Source of the DNA: Elusimicrobiota bacterium
Lineage (GTDB): Bacteria; Elusimicrobiota; Elusimicrobia; UBA1565; UBA9628
Assembly: GCA_003452935.1 (NCBI GenBank)
Contig: DMMY01000009.1
Coordinates: 1 to 60,406 of the forward strand
Length of the DNA: 60,406 nucleotides
Reading direction: 5' to 3'
Of this stretch, positions 33,019 through 40,520 are shown piece after piece; position 1 is the stretch's first letter, and the number at the start of each line of letters is the position of its first letter. The notes beneath the pieces were generated by a model, which was not told the DNA's origin, made no database searches, and saw only the letters and a list, made by a program, of their open reading frames with translations. The position numbers and the translations under genes are program-made.

Positions 33019-34446
33019 ATGCGCAATCTCCAGCTGTCCATTCTGGCGTTGCTGATCGGCGTTCCCGCTCAGGCCCGGATCGCGCACCGGCGCCTCAGCC
33101 GCGCCGTTGTCCCGTGCGCCGGCCAATTCAGGAGCGGTCCCGTGGCGCTGGGAACTCTTGATGCCGGCCCGCGCTTCGATCTCAACGCGATCGCCGGCCG
33201 CCTCAAGGCCGGGCCGGTCTTGCAAAAAACCGCTCGCGACCCGGCGGCGGCCTCCCTCATGGCGCGGCCGCATGCATCCGAAATGGCCGCGCCGGGCACA
33301 CCTCTGGCGCCGGCGATCCCGGTCCGTCCTTCGGTCGCCGGCGCCCTCGTCCAGTTGGGCTCCGGCCTGCGGGAGTCCGAAGACGGCGGCCAGGCCGAAA
33401 AGACCCTGAGCGACCGTTTTTTCGACCAAACCCAGCCGGCGGATCATTCGGGCTTCGCAGCGGCGGGAGCCGGCTCGACCCTGGAGCCGGGGGCGTGGCT
33501 CGCGGAAAATCGCGGCCGCCTGGAGCGCCTCATCGCTGAATACGGCCGGGGCGGCCCCAAGTGGAACCCGGACTCCCCCCCGCTGGCCACCTTTGATTGG
33601 GACAACACCATGATCCGCAACGACGTCGCGGAGGCCCTGTTCTATCATCTCATCCGGGAGATGAAGTTCAAATTCGCGCTCGGCGATCGCTTCTGGAACC
33701 TGATACCCGCGGAATTGGGGCGCGACGAGATTCGCGCCAATTATGAAGCCGTCAAAGACCTGCCTTTGGCTCGGGCCAAGAATACGCCGCAATACCGCCG
33801 CTATCGCAAGCTCTTCCACCGCGCCTACGAGGAGGCGCAGGCGCGTTACAAGGAACTGCATCTCGATTTCAGCTGGTTCGTCGAGCTCATGACGGGATTC
33901 TCCGTCGCAGAGGTGGAGCGCGCGTCGGACGAGACCATCGCCGAGGAGCTCGAACGCCCCCTGGGCGAGGAATTGATCCGGGAAAACGACTCGGACCCCC
34001 GCCCAATCGCGATACGCACGGGCCTGCGTCCCAACGCCGAGATGTTCGACCTCGTCGCCAAGCTGCGCGCGGCCGGCTGGGACGTCCGCATCGTCAGCGG
34101 CTCCAACGAGTGGACGGTAGCGCGCTTCGCCGCGCGCGCGGGCCTGCCCCGCGAGAAGGTCCATGGAGTGCTCTCGCGCGTGGAGGACGGCAAGCTGACG
34201 GAGGATGTCCTCCAGCGGACCTGGGGACAGGGCAAGGCTGATGTCATCCTGAAAAAAGCCGGACGGCCGAGCCTTCTGGCCGCGGGCGACAGCCGATTCG
34301 ACATCGAAATGCTCCGGCTTAGCGCCGGGGAGAAACTCGTCATAGACCGGGGCGATGAGAAGCTGCGTTCCATCGCCGAGGCCGAGGGCTGGATGCGGCA
34401 GCCTCCCTTTCCAGTCGCCGTTGGCCGCAAGCCGCGGGGATTTTAG
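33019..34446 (+). CDS. Secreted HAD-family phosphatase with long N-terminal leader
   Basis: A 475-residue protein. Signal peptide 1-18 (ending PAQA), a roughly 150-residue low-complexity leader, then a HAD hydrolase with motif I FDWDNTM (first Asp near 193), motif II VSGS near 360, and motif IV GDSRFD near 420; a large helical cap lies between I and II, as in the phosphoserine-phosphatase class. The substrate is unknown. The gene lies directly before a TPP riboswitch; a role in thiamin-phosphate turnover is possible but only a guess. The leader resembles that of the MFS protein at 7904 in composition. Start codon follows TAAGAT by 8 bp. Confidence 0.82.
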   Translation: MRNLQLSILALLIGVPAQARIAHRRLSRAVVPCAGQFRSGPVALGTLDAGPRFDLNAIAGRLKAGPVLQKTARDPAAASLMARPHASEMAAPGTPLAPAIPVRPSVAGALVQLGSGLRESEDGGQAEKTLSDRFFDQTQPADHSGFAAAGAGSTLEPGAWLAENRGRLERLIAEYGRGGPKWNPDSPPLATFDWDNTMIRNDVAEALFYHLIREMKFKFALGDRFWNLIPAELGRDEIRANYEAVKDLPLARAKNTPQYRRYRKLFHRAYEEAQARYKELHLDFSWFVELMTGFSVAEVERASDETIAEELERPLGEELIRENDSDPRPIAIRTGLRPNAEMFDLVAKLRAAGWDVRIVSGSNEWTVARFAARAGLPREKVHGVLSRVEDGKLTEDVLQRTWGQGKADVILKKAGRPSLLAAGDSRFDIEMLRLSAGEKLVIDRGDEKLRSIAEAEGWMRQPPFPVAVGRKPRGF

Positions 34447-34462
34447 TATCATCTGCAAAGAC

Positions 34463-34550
34463 GCGCAGGGGAGCTGGAGAAATCCGGCTGAGAGTCCCGA
34501 AATAGCGGGAGACCCTTGAACCTGATCCTGGTAATGCAGGCGGAGGAACC
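34463..34550 (+). ncRNA. TPP (thiamin pyrophosphate) riboswitch
   Basis: The conserved THI-element parts occur in order: AGGGGAGC (from 34467), a P3 hairpin CTGGA-GAAA-TCCGG, the core CTGAGAG (34488-34494), a small stem CCCG...CGGG, GACCCTTGAACCTGATC (34511-34527), GGTAATGCAGGCGGAGGAA to 34548. It should bind TPP and switch off expression of the gene behind it. Mode: the GGAGGA at the 3' end of the aptamer could serve as ribosome site of the small frame at 34552, so control of translation is likely. No clear intrinsic terminator is seen before 34643. Confidence 0.93.
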
Positions 34551-34551
34551 A

Positions 34552-34620
34552 ATGACGCGCAACCAGCCCACGGCTTCAAATCCGGACAAATTCCCGGTAC
34601 TGACCGCGCCCTGTCTTTAG
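34552..34620 (+). CDS. Possible 22-codon leader ORF behind the TPP riboswitch
   Basis: An ATG at 34552 lies 4 bp behind GGAGGA of the aptamer and opens a 22-residue frame ending TAG at 34620, 22 bp before the symporter start, which has no ribosome site of its own. It may couple riboswitch-controlled initiation to the symporter gene, or be chance. The peptide has no recognisable features. Confidence 0.35.
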   Translation: MTRNQPTASNPDKFPVLTAPCL

Positions 34621-34642
34621 CGCGGACCCGCGTTCAATCCCG

Positions 34643-36010
34643 ATGACCGGCATGGACTTGACGATACTTTTCGCGTATTTCCTCGCGATCGTATGGATCG
34701 GGATGAAAGCGGCCTCCCGGCGCAAAGAGGGCATGGAAGACTACGTCCTGGCGGGAAGATCCCTGACCACCCCCGCATTCGTCTCCACGCTGGTCCCCAC
34801 CTTTTACGGCGGGCTGCTCGGGGTCGGAGAGTTCTCCTGGGAGCACGGCCTGGCCAACTGGCTCGTGATGGGAGCTCCCTATTATATTTTCACGCTCATC
34901 TATGCCCTGTTTTTCGCGGGCAAGATTCGAATCCACCCGGGATCGACCATGCCGGACCACTTTGAAAAGGCCTACGGCAGGAGGATGGCGATCGCCGCGG
35001 CATGCCTGATATTCCTCCTCACCTGCCCCGCCGACGAGCTGCTCATGGCCGCCATGCTTATCGGCTGGGCGACGGGTTGGCCGCTCGCGGCCGCGTTCGC
35101 GGCGGCCGTCGCCATCGGCATGGCCTGTCTTTTCAAGGGCGGATTTCGTTCCGATTACGCCACCAACCGTCTCCAGATCATAGTCATGTTCGCCGGCTTT
35201 TCCCTCATATTGCCCTTCGCCTACCGGACCCTGGGCGGCATGGACTTCCTGCGCCGCAGCCTGCCGTCCGCCCACCTGAGGCTCTTCGGCGGCCTTTCGC
35301 CGTTTTACGTATTGACCTGGTACATCATCGCGGTATGGACCATCGTGGAGCCTTCCTTTCATCAGCGGGTCTGCGCCGCCAAGGACGCAAGGACGGCCCG
35401 CAACGGACTGCTTATTTCCGTGTTGTTCTGGTGCTGCTTCGATTTCATGACGACGTTCACCGGGCTCTACGCCAGGGCCCTGCTGCCCGGGCTCGACCAG
35501 CGCATGCTGGCCTATCCCACGCTGGCCCGCGAAATCCTGCCTCCGGCGGCGCGCGGGCTTTTCCTGGCCGGACTTTCATCCTCCATGCTAGCCAGTCTGG
35601 AGTCCAACCTCTTGATTTCCGCCTACACCCTGGGCAAGGACGCTCTCGGCCGCGTCTTCAAGCTGGACGAAAAGTCTCACGAAAGCTGGACCAAGCTTTC
35701 CCTCGTCGCGTCGGCCGCCCTGGCCGCGGCCCTGGCCGCCTGGATGCCCTCGGTGGTGGAGCTCTGGTACAAGATAGGCAGCGCCATAATTCCCGGTCTT
35801 CTGCTTCCGCTGTGCGCCGTCTACCATGAAAAAATAAGGATAACGGAAAACCGGGCCTTGCTGTGCTCGGTCGGCGCCAGCGTTATCGGCATAGCCTGGG
35901 TGGTCCACGAAAACCTGGCCGGGGCTTATCCGCTGGGGCTGCAGCCCATATATCCCGGCCTCGCGTTCTCAGCCGTCTTGTGGGCGTTTTTCCTCATCAA
36001 GAATGACTAG
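34643..36010 (+). CDS. Sodium:solute symporter (SSS family), TPP-controlled
   Basis: A 455-residue protein with about 12 to 13 membrane helices and the SSS/PanF pattern (FAYFLAIVWIGMKA, YVLAGRSL, GVGEFSWEHG, FHQRVCAAKDARTA, AGLSSSMLASLESNL). Placement behind a TPP riboswitch makes it a candidate transporter for thiamin or a precursor such as hydroxymethylpyrimidine. SSS-type thiamin-related transporters under THI elements (ThiV) have been predicted by comparative genomics, which supports but does not prove this. An ATG at 34652 is an alternative start. Biosynthetic thi genes are not in the window. Confidence 0.88.
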   Translation: MTGMDLTILFAYFLAIVWIGMKAASRRKEGMEDYVLAGRSLTTPAFVSTLVPTFYGGLLGVGEFSWEHGLANWLVMGAPYYIFTLIYALFFAGKIRIHPGSTMPDHFEKAYGRRMAIAAACLIFLLTCPADELLMAAMLIGWATGWPLAAAFAAAVAIGMACLFKGGFRSDYATNRLQIIVMFAGFSLILPFAYRTLGGMDFLRRSLPSAHLRLFGGLSPFYVLTWYIIAVWTIVEPSFHQRVCAAKDARTARNGLLISVLFWCCFDFMTTFTGLYARALLPGLDQRMLAYPTLAREILPPAARGLFLAGLSSSMLASLESNLLISAYTLGKDALGRVFKLDEKSHESWTKLSLVASAALAAALAAWMPSVVELWYKIGSAIIPGLLLPLCAVYHEKIRITENRALLCSVGASVIGIAWVVHENLAGAYPLGLQPIYPGLAFSAVLWAFFLIKND

Positions 36011-36043
36011 ATCGGGATCAAATTTTCCCGGGAGCGGCGAGCG

Positions 36044-36060
36044 GCCGTTAAAATAACGGC
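36044..36060. terminator. Short hairpin behind the symporter gene
   Basis: GCCGTTA-AAA-TAACGGC is a perfect 7-bp inverted repeat 33 bp behind the symporter stop. It lacks a T-run, so termination is uncertain. Confidence 0.3.
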
Positions 36061-36276
36061 TCGATCCGGCAGCCGCCCCATCCATCCAGGAGGTCCGAGG
36101 TCGCGGCCGCCGCGACGCCGGGCGGCAGCCAGGCGGGGCCGGATTATCAGGGAGGCCTCCTTCTGGCCCGGGTCCTTTGTCCTTGCGCGTATAGGTCCAA
36201 TGGCGGTTGACGTAATAAGCTATTAGTAATAACATACTCATGTCGCGGACGGCAACGACAAATCGCGGCTGGAGGC

Positions 36277-36675
36277 ATGATGTTAAAGGTCAGAAACGCG
36301 GTCATCATCATAATCCTATGCATCATCGCGGGTTTTTCCTTATTGAAGAAAAAGCCCCAGCCTCTCGGCCTTCCCACGATGCCGCCCGAGGAACTCCGCG
36401 ACGCGGTAGCCGCCTCGCCCAACCGCTCCAAGCCTCACAAGCTGGCGCTCAATCCCGATGATGACGGCCAGCTGAAGGACGCCCTGGCCGAAGGCCCGGC
36501 GATCCCGACCGGAGCGGGCTTCAACGGCTTCGCCGGAAATCACGCCCCGCCCCGCGGCAGCGGCGACGGCGGCATCGGCAATCGCAATGGCCCCAACCCA
36601 CTGGCCCAGTTTTTGCGCCGCCGTCCGCGCACGCCCGACGTCTCTCCGTCGGGTCCGGAGTACGACCCTCAATAG
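36277..36675 (+). CDS. Small membrane-anchored, Pro/Gly-rich hypothetical protein
   Basis: A 132-residue protein with a single N-terminal membrane helix (about 7-22) and a hydrophilic, Pro/Gly/Asn-rich, probably disordered remainder. Two ATG codons stand in tandem behind GGAGG. No family is recognised. As the first gene before the exopolysaccharide locus it may be a small accessory protein. A GAACCCAG/CTGGGTTC hairpin (36706-36732) lies behind it. Confidence 0.55.
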   Translation: MMLKVRNAVIIIILCIIAGFSLLKKKPQPLGLPTMPPEELRDAVAASPNRSKPHKLALNPDDDGQLKDALAEGPAIPTGAGFNGFAGNHAPPRGSGDGGIGNRNGPNPLAQFLRRRPRTPDVSPSGPEYDPQ

Positions 36676-36705
36676 GAGGGATACGAGTCGGGGCGCGCGG
36701 CGGAA

Positions 36706-36732
36706 GAACCCAGCCCGGCATGGACTGGGTTC
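36706..36732 (+). terminator. 8-bp stem-loop before the barrel gene
   Basis: GAACCCAG (36706-36713) and CTGGGTTC (36725-36732) form a perfect 8-bp stem with an 11-nt loop. No T-run follows; it may be a weak terminator or an mRNA processing/stability element. Confidence 0.35.
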
Positions 36733-36786
36733 CTTGATGGGGCGCCTCGCAGTGGAATCACAAAAAAATGACGCCAAAGGATTGAA

Positions 36787-38055
36787 ATGCGAAAGTCAGC
36801 GATAGCCCTAGCCGTCATCTGCCTATCCGCGGGCGAAGCTCACGCCAGCTGGCAAAATTGGAGTTGGTTGAACCAGTATCAACAACCGAACATGCATATC
36901 GGCCAGTTCGCGCTTCATCCCAACTACGCTTTCTCGCAGACCTATGATTCCAACATCTATCTCGTGCCGCGCGACCAGCCGGGCGGCGTCGTGGTCGGGG
37001 GCGGCAATCGGGAATCCTGGATCACCAAGAACAACCTGGGCCTGGAAGCCAGCCTTGCCGGCCACAAACTCCATGCCCTGTCGATCGGCTACGGCTTCGA
37101 GTCCCAGATATACACGACCCAGCCGGAGATCAACAACGCCTTCAATCAGCAGGCGCACGCCGACTACGCCTATTCCGGAGCGTACGGACTGACCTTCAGG
37201 GCCGGCGACAGGTACGTCAACACCACGGACCAGGCGTTCTCGGAGTTGGTGGGACGCAACCGCCGCTGGATGAACTACATGTACGCCGGCCTGGACTATG
37301 ATCAGGAACACGGCCGTCTGGCCGGGGGCATCGACGCGAGCCAGCAGAACGACAAGTACATAAGCCCGGAACTGGCGCGGCTGCTCAACCGCTACGAGGA
37401 CTCGATCGGATTCAACGTCGGCTACAAAGTGCAGCCCAAGACCAAGGCGTACCTTTCCTATCATCGCGGCATCGTCCATTATTCCATTCCCGCGTCGGAT
37501 CTGCAGAAGGACAGCCGGTCCCATTCCGTCGGCGCCGGCGTGACCGGCCGACTCTCGCCCACGGTCGAAGGCCAAGTCGAGGGCGGCATGACCTACCGCC
37601 AGTACGACGTCGCCCCCGTCTCCGGGGCGTCGCGCATATTCATATCTCCGACCGTGGCGACCTCCGTCACCTACAAGCCGGACACCTTGACCACCATCAT
37701 CGTGAATCTTTCCCGGCGCCTCCAGGAGTCCATCGACCCGTCCAACCCGTTTTACTACTCGAACAGCGCCTCCCTGGATATAAAACACAAGTTCCCGCGC
37801 AAATTCTCCGCCGGAATCAACGCCGCGATAGGGATCGACAAATACAAGAACACCCGGCTCATCGACTCCGCCAGCGATGCCGTCGCCAACCGGCGCGACG
37901 ACCTCTACCAGGGCGGGACCTGGGTCAACTACGACATCCAGAAGTGGCTGACCACGGGCCTGATCTACGTGTACCGCGAGCGCGACTCCACGATGTCGGC
38001 CCAGTGCAACTATCAAGAGCACCAGACGACCTGGCACGCCTCCTTGATGTTCTAG
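36787..38055 (+). CDS. Outer-membrane beta-barrel protein of the EPS locus
   Basis: A 422-residue protein with signal peptide (cleavage near AHA-SW, residue 20) and an alternating-strand barrel pattern ending in WHASLMF, the terminal-Phe signature of outer-membrane proteins. It resembles the putative barrel porin 2/VPS-type proteins that accompany exopolysaccharide export loci. It lies 28 bp before the Wza-like gene; it may be the outer-membrane exit or a secretion accessory for the polysaccharide (inferred from context). Confidence 0.82.
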   Translation: MRKSAIALAVICLSAGEAHASWQNWSWLNQYQQPNMHIGQFALHPNYAFSQTYDSNIYLVPRDQPGGVVVGGGNRESWITKNNLGLEASLAGHKLHALSIGYGFESQIYTTQPEINNAFNQQAHADYAYSGAYGLTFRAGDRYVNTTDQAFSELVGRNRRWMNYMYAGLDYDQEHGRLAGGIDASQQNDKYISPELARLLNRYEDSIGFNVGYKVQPKTKAYLSYHRGIVHYSIPASDLQKDSRSHSVGAGVTGRLSPTVEGQVEGGMTYRQYDVAPVSGASRIFISPTVATSVTYKPDTLTTIIVNLSRRLQESIDPSNPFYYSNSASLDIKHKFPRKFSAGINAAIGIDKYKNTRLIDSASDAVANRRDDLYQGGTWVNYDIQKWLTTGLIYVYRERDSTMSAQCNYQEHQTTWHASLMF

Positions 38056-38069
38056 ATCGGCAAAACCGC

Positions 38070-38075
38070 TATAAT
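38070..38075 (+). promoter_or_regulatory. -10 box of the wza gene
   Basis: A consensus TATAAT stands 8 bp before the wza ATG, with no Shine-Dalgarno between. A TTGATG at 38044 is too far (20 bp) to be a good -35. It suggests a second, leaderless transcript starting at wza. Confidence 0.5.
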
Positions 38076-38083
38076 ATATCCGC

Positions 38084-38797
38084 ATGTCACGCTTGGCGGC
38101 ATATATCGCGCTCCCCTCGCTGCTCCTGACCGGCGCCTGCATGCCCCCGCGGCCGGCGGCTCCGGCGCCCGCCCTTTCGGCGACTGTCGCCGAGGCTGAA
38201 GCGCCCGCGGCTCCGGATCCGGCCCGGCAGCAAGCCGCCAAGGCCCAGGAGGCCGAGGCCGTCGCCGCCGCGATGCTGCAGATCAGGCGGGCCAAGACGG
38301 ACTATCGGATCGCGCCCGCGGATCTTATCAGCGTCACCGTTTACCAAGACCCGGAAATGAACCGCAAGGTCCGAGTCAACGCCAACGGCACGGTCTCCCT
38401 GCTCCTGGTCGGAGCGGTCAAGATCGGAGGCATGACGCTTCTCGAGGCCCAGGCCGCCATCGAGGCGAAACTCTCGAAATTCCTCGTCTCTCCCCAGGCC
38501 GCGCTCTTCATAGAAGAATACGGCAACAAGACGATCTTCGTTATGGGCGAGGTCCAGAAACCGGGCTCCTACGTCATCCCCACGGAATCGCGCATGACCC
38601 TGCTGGAGGCCATCAGCACGGCCGGGGGCTTCACGCCGATAGCGGCGCAGCACCTCACGCGCGTGCTGCGCAACGTCAACGGAGCCAACGTCACCTACAA
38701 TATCGACGTGCGCCAGATCACCCAGCAGGGGCAGAAGGACAAGGACATGATCCTCGAGCCAAACGACGTGATCTTCGTCCCGCAGAGCTTCTTCTAG
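38084..38797 (+). CDS. Wza-like polysaccharide export lipoprotein
   Basis: A 237-residue lipoprotein: signal sequence with lipobox TGAC (Cys19), an Ala/Pro-rich linker, Poly_export domain about 75-155 (DYRIAPADLISVTVYQDPEMNRKVRVNANG pattern in pieces) and one SLBB domain about 160-235 (VMGEVQKPGSYVI). It is shorter than E. coli Wza (379), with one SLBB and no clear C-terminal outer-membrane helix, which may be supplied by the barrel protein upstream. Forms the periplasmic part of the exit channel with the Wzc-like protein 4 bp downstream. Confidence 0.9.
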   Translation: MSRLAAYIALPSLLLTGACMPPRPAAPAPALSATVAEAEAPAAPDPARQQAAKAQEAEAVAAAMLQIRRAKTDYRIAPADLISVTVYQDPEMNRKVRVNANGTVSLLLVGAVKIGGMTLLEAQAAIEAKLSKFLVSPQAALFIEEYGNKTIFVMGEVQKPGSYVIPTESRMTLLEAISTAGGFTPIAAQHLTRVLRNVNGANVTYNIDVRQITQQGQKDKDMILEPNDVIFVPQSFF

Positions 38798-38801
38798 GGC
38801 C

Positions 38802-40520
38802 ATGCCCGACAACGAACAAGACGTGGAAATCGACCTGGCCCGGTACTTCGGGATACTCTCCCGCCGGAAATGGATAGTGCTCTCGGTCGCCGCCTCGGCC
38901 ATGCTGGGGACGGCCGCTTACGCGTTCCTGGCGACCCCGATCTACCGCGCCTCGACGCTGCTGGATATCGAACCGGTCGCCAAGGCCATCCGCAGCGAGA
39001 CGGAGAGCGGACGCGACATGGACGAGGAGTATGCCGACACCCAGCACCGGCTCATCACCAGCAACACCTTGCTGGAGCGCGTCTACAACGACCTCGACCT
39101 CGCCTCGACCGGCGAATTCTCCAAGGGGCTAAAGATCCTCCAGGCGAGCGTGTCCGTGGCGCCGATACCGAACACTCACCTCTGCTACGTCCACGCCGAG
39201 AGCATGCATCCCGCCTTGGCGACGAACATTTCCACGACCCTGTCGCGCTATTACGTGGAGCAGAATCTCAACAGCCAGCTGTTCATGTCCAAGGACGTGC
39301 TCGACGCTCTGCAGATGAAAACCAACGGCGCCGATTCCGTCAAGGTCAGCGAATCCCTCCCCACCGTGGTCAACAACCGGCTCATCCAGAGCATCAAGGA
39401 ACAGATATTCACCGCGGAAGCGCAGCTCACCGACCTGCGCATGAAATACACGGACAGCCACCCGGCCGTCATCGCCATGCGCTCGCGCATCGAGTCCATG
39501 AAGAAAGTGCAGCTCAACGAGATCGACAACATCGTGCGCAGCCTCAAGACCGATCTTTCCGGGCAGCTGCAGGGCAACAACGTGCGCGTCGTGGACCCCG
39601 CCAGGCTTCCGGACCGGCCTATCCGCCCCAAGAAGCTCCTGGTCATCATCTTCGGCATCCTGGGAGGGGCGTTCCTGGGGGCTTTCGCCGCGGTCTTCAT
39701 CGAATTTCTGGATCAGACCGTCCGCACCCAGGACGACGTGGAAAAGCGCATGAAAGTGCCCTTCCTGGGGACGATACCGCATTGCCGTCACAAGAAGCAC
39801 GCCAAGATATTCGAGCCCCTGGTTTCGGGGGACGTTTCCCTGACCAGCGAGGCCTTCCGCAATCTGCGCACCATGATCGGCTACTCCGGCTCGACGCGGG
39901 AGGATGCGTCCTTCCTCGTGACGAGCACGGTCCAGTCCGAGGGGAAGAGCTACGTCGCCACGGGACTGGGGGTGGTCCTGGCCCAGCTCGGCCAGAAGGT
40001 CCTGATCGTCGATGGAGACCTTCGGCGCCCGCGCCAGCATCGCCACATGGGCTCCTCGGCCGAGAGGGGGTTGAGCGACTATCTCTCCGGCGCGGTCCGC
40101 GACCCCGCCGAGCTCCTGCAAGAGACGGGCATCCCGGCCCTGGACGTCATCACGTGCGGGCCCCGCCCGCCCAATCCCGCCGAACTGCTCAACACCGACA
40201 AGCTGGAGGCGTTGGCGGCCTGGGCGCGCCAGCGCTACGCGCGCGTCGTCATCGATTGCACTCCCGTGTTCCCCATCAGCGACGCGATGCTCTGGGGGCG
40301 CGTCGTGAAATCCGCGGTCTTCGTCGTGCGTTTCGGCCGCACGCGCTTGCCCCTCATCCAGACGGCCATCAGGCGGCTGGAGGGCGGCGGGCTCAAGGTC
40401 CTGGGCGGGGTCATAAACGGAGCGCGGCTTTCCACGATGAGCTACGCGGACGGCCGCTACTACGAGCAGTATTATCGGGATTACACCGATACCGAGCCCC
40501 CACAAAGCCGAAAATCATGA
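38802..40520 (+). CDS. Wzc-like tyrosine autokinase / chain-length regulator
   Basis: A 572-residue BY-kinase. Wzz domain with TM1 near 26-46 and TM2 near 278-300 (preceded by the PxxP-type RLPDRPIRPKK), periplasmic coiled coil between, and a cytoplasmic kinase with Walker A SEGKSY near 375, Walker A' VLIVDGDLRRP near 400 and Walker B VVIDCTP near 483. The tail has a Tyr cluster (YADGRYYEQYYRDYTD, six Tyr). It controls polymerisation and export through cycles of Tyr phosphorylation, opposed by the phosphatase at 56283. The stop overlaps the next start (ATGA). Confidence 0.93.
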   Translation: MPDNEQDVEIDLARYFGILSRRKWIVLSVAASAMLGTAAYAFLATPIYRASTLLDIEPVAKAIRSETESGRDMDEEYADTQHRLITSNTLLERVYNDLDLASTGEFSKGLKILQASVSVAPIPNTHLCYVHAESMHPALATNISTTLSRYYVEQNLNSQLFMSKDVLDALQMKTNGADSVKVSESLPTVVNNRLIQSIKEQIFTAEAQLTDLRMKYTDSHPAVIAMRSRIESMKKVQLNEIDNIVRSLKTDLSGQLQGNNVRVVDPARLPDRPIRPKKLLVIIFGILGGAFLGAFAAVFIEFLDQTVRTQDDVEKRMKVPFLGTIPHCRHKKHAKIFEPLVSGDVSLTSEAFRNLRTMIGYSGSTREDASFLVTSTVQSEGKSYVATGLGVVLAQLGQKVLIVDGDLRRPRQHRHMGSSAERGLSDYLSGAVRDPAELLQETGIPALDVITCGPRPPNPAELLNTDKLEALAAWARQRYARVVIDCTPVFPISDAMLWGRVVKSAVFVVRFGRTRLPLIQTAIRRLEGGGLKVLGGVINGARLSTMSYADGRYYEQYYRDYTDTEPPQSRKS

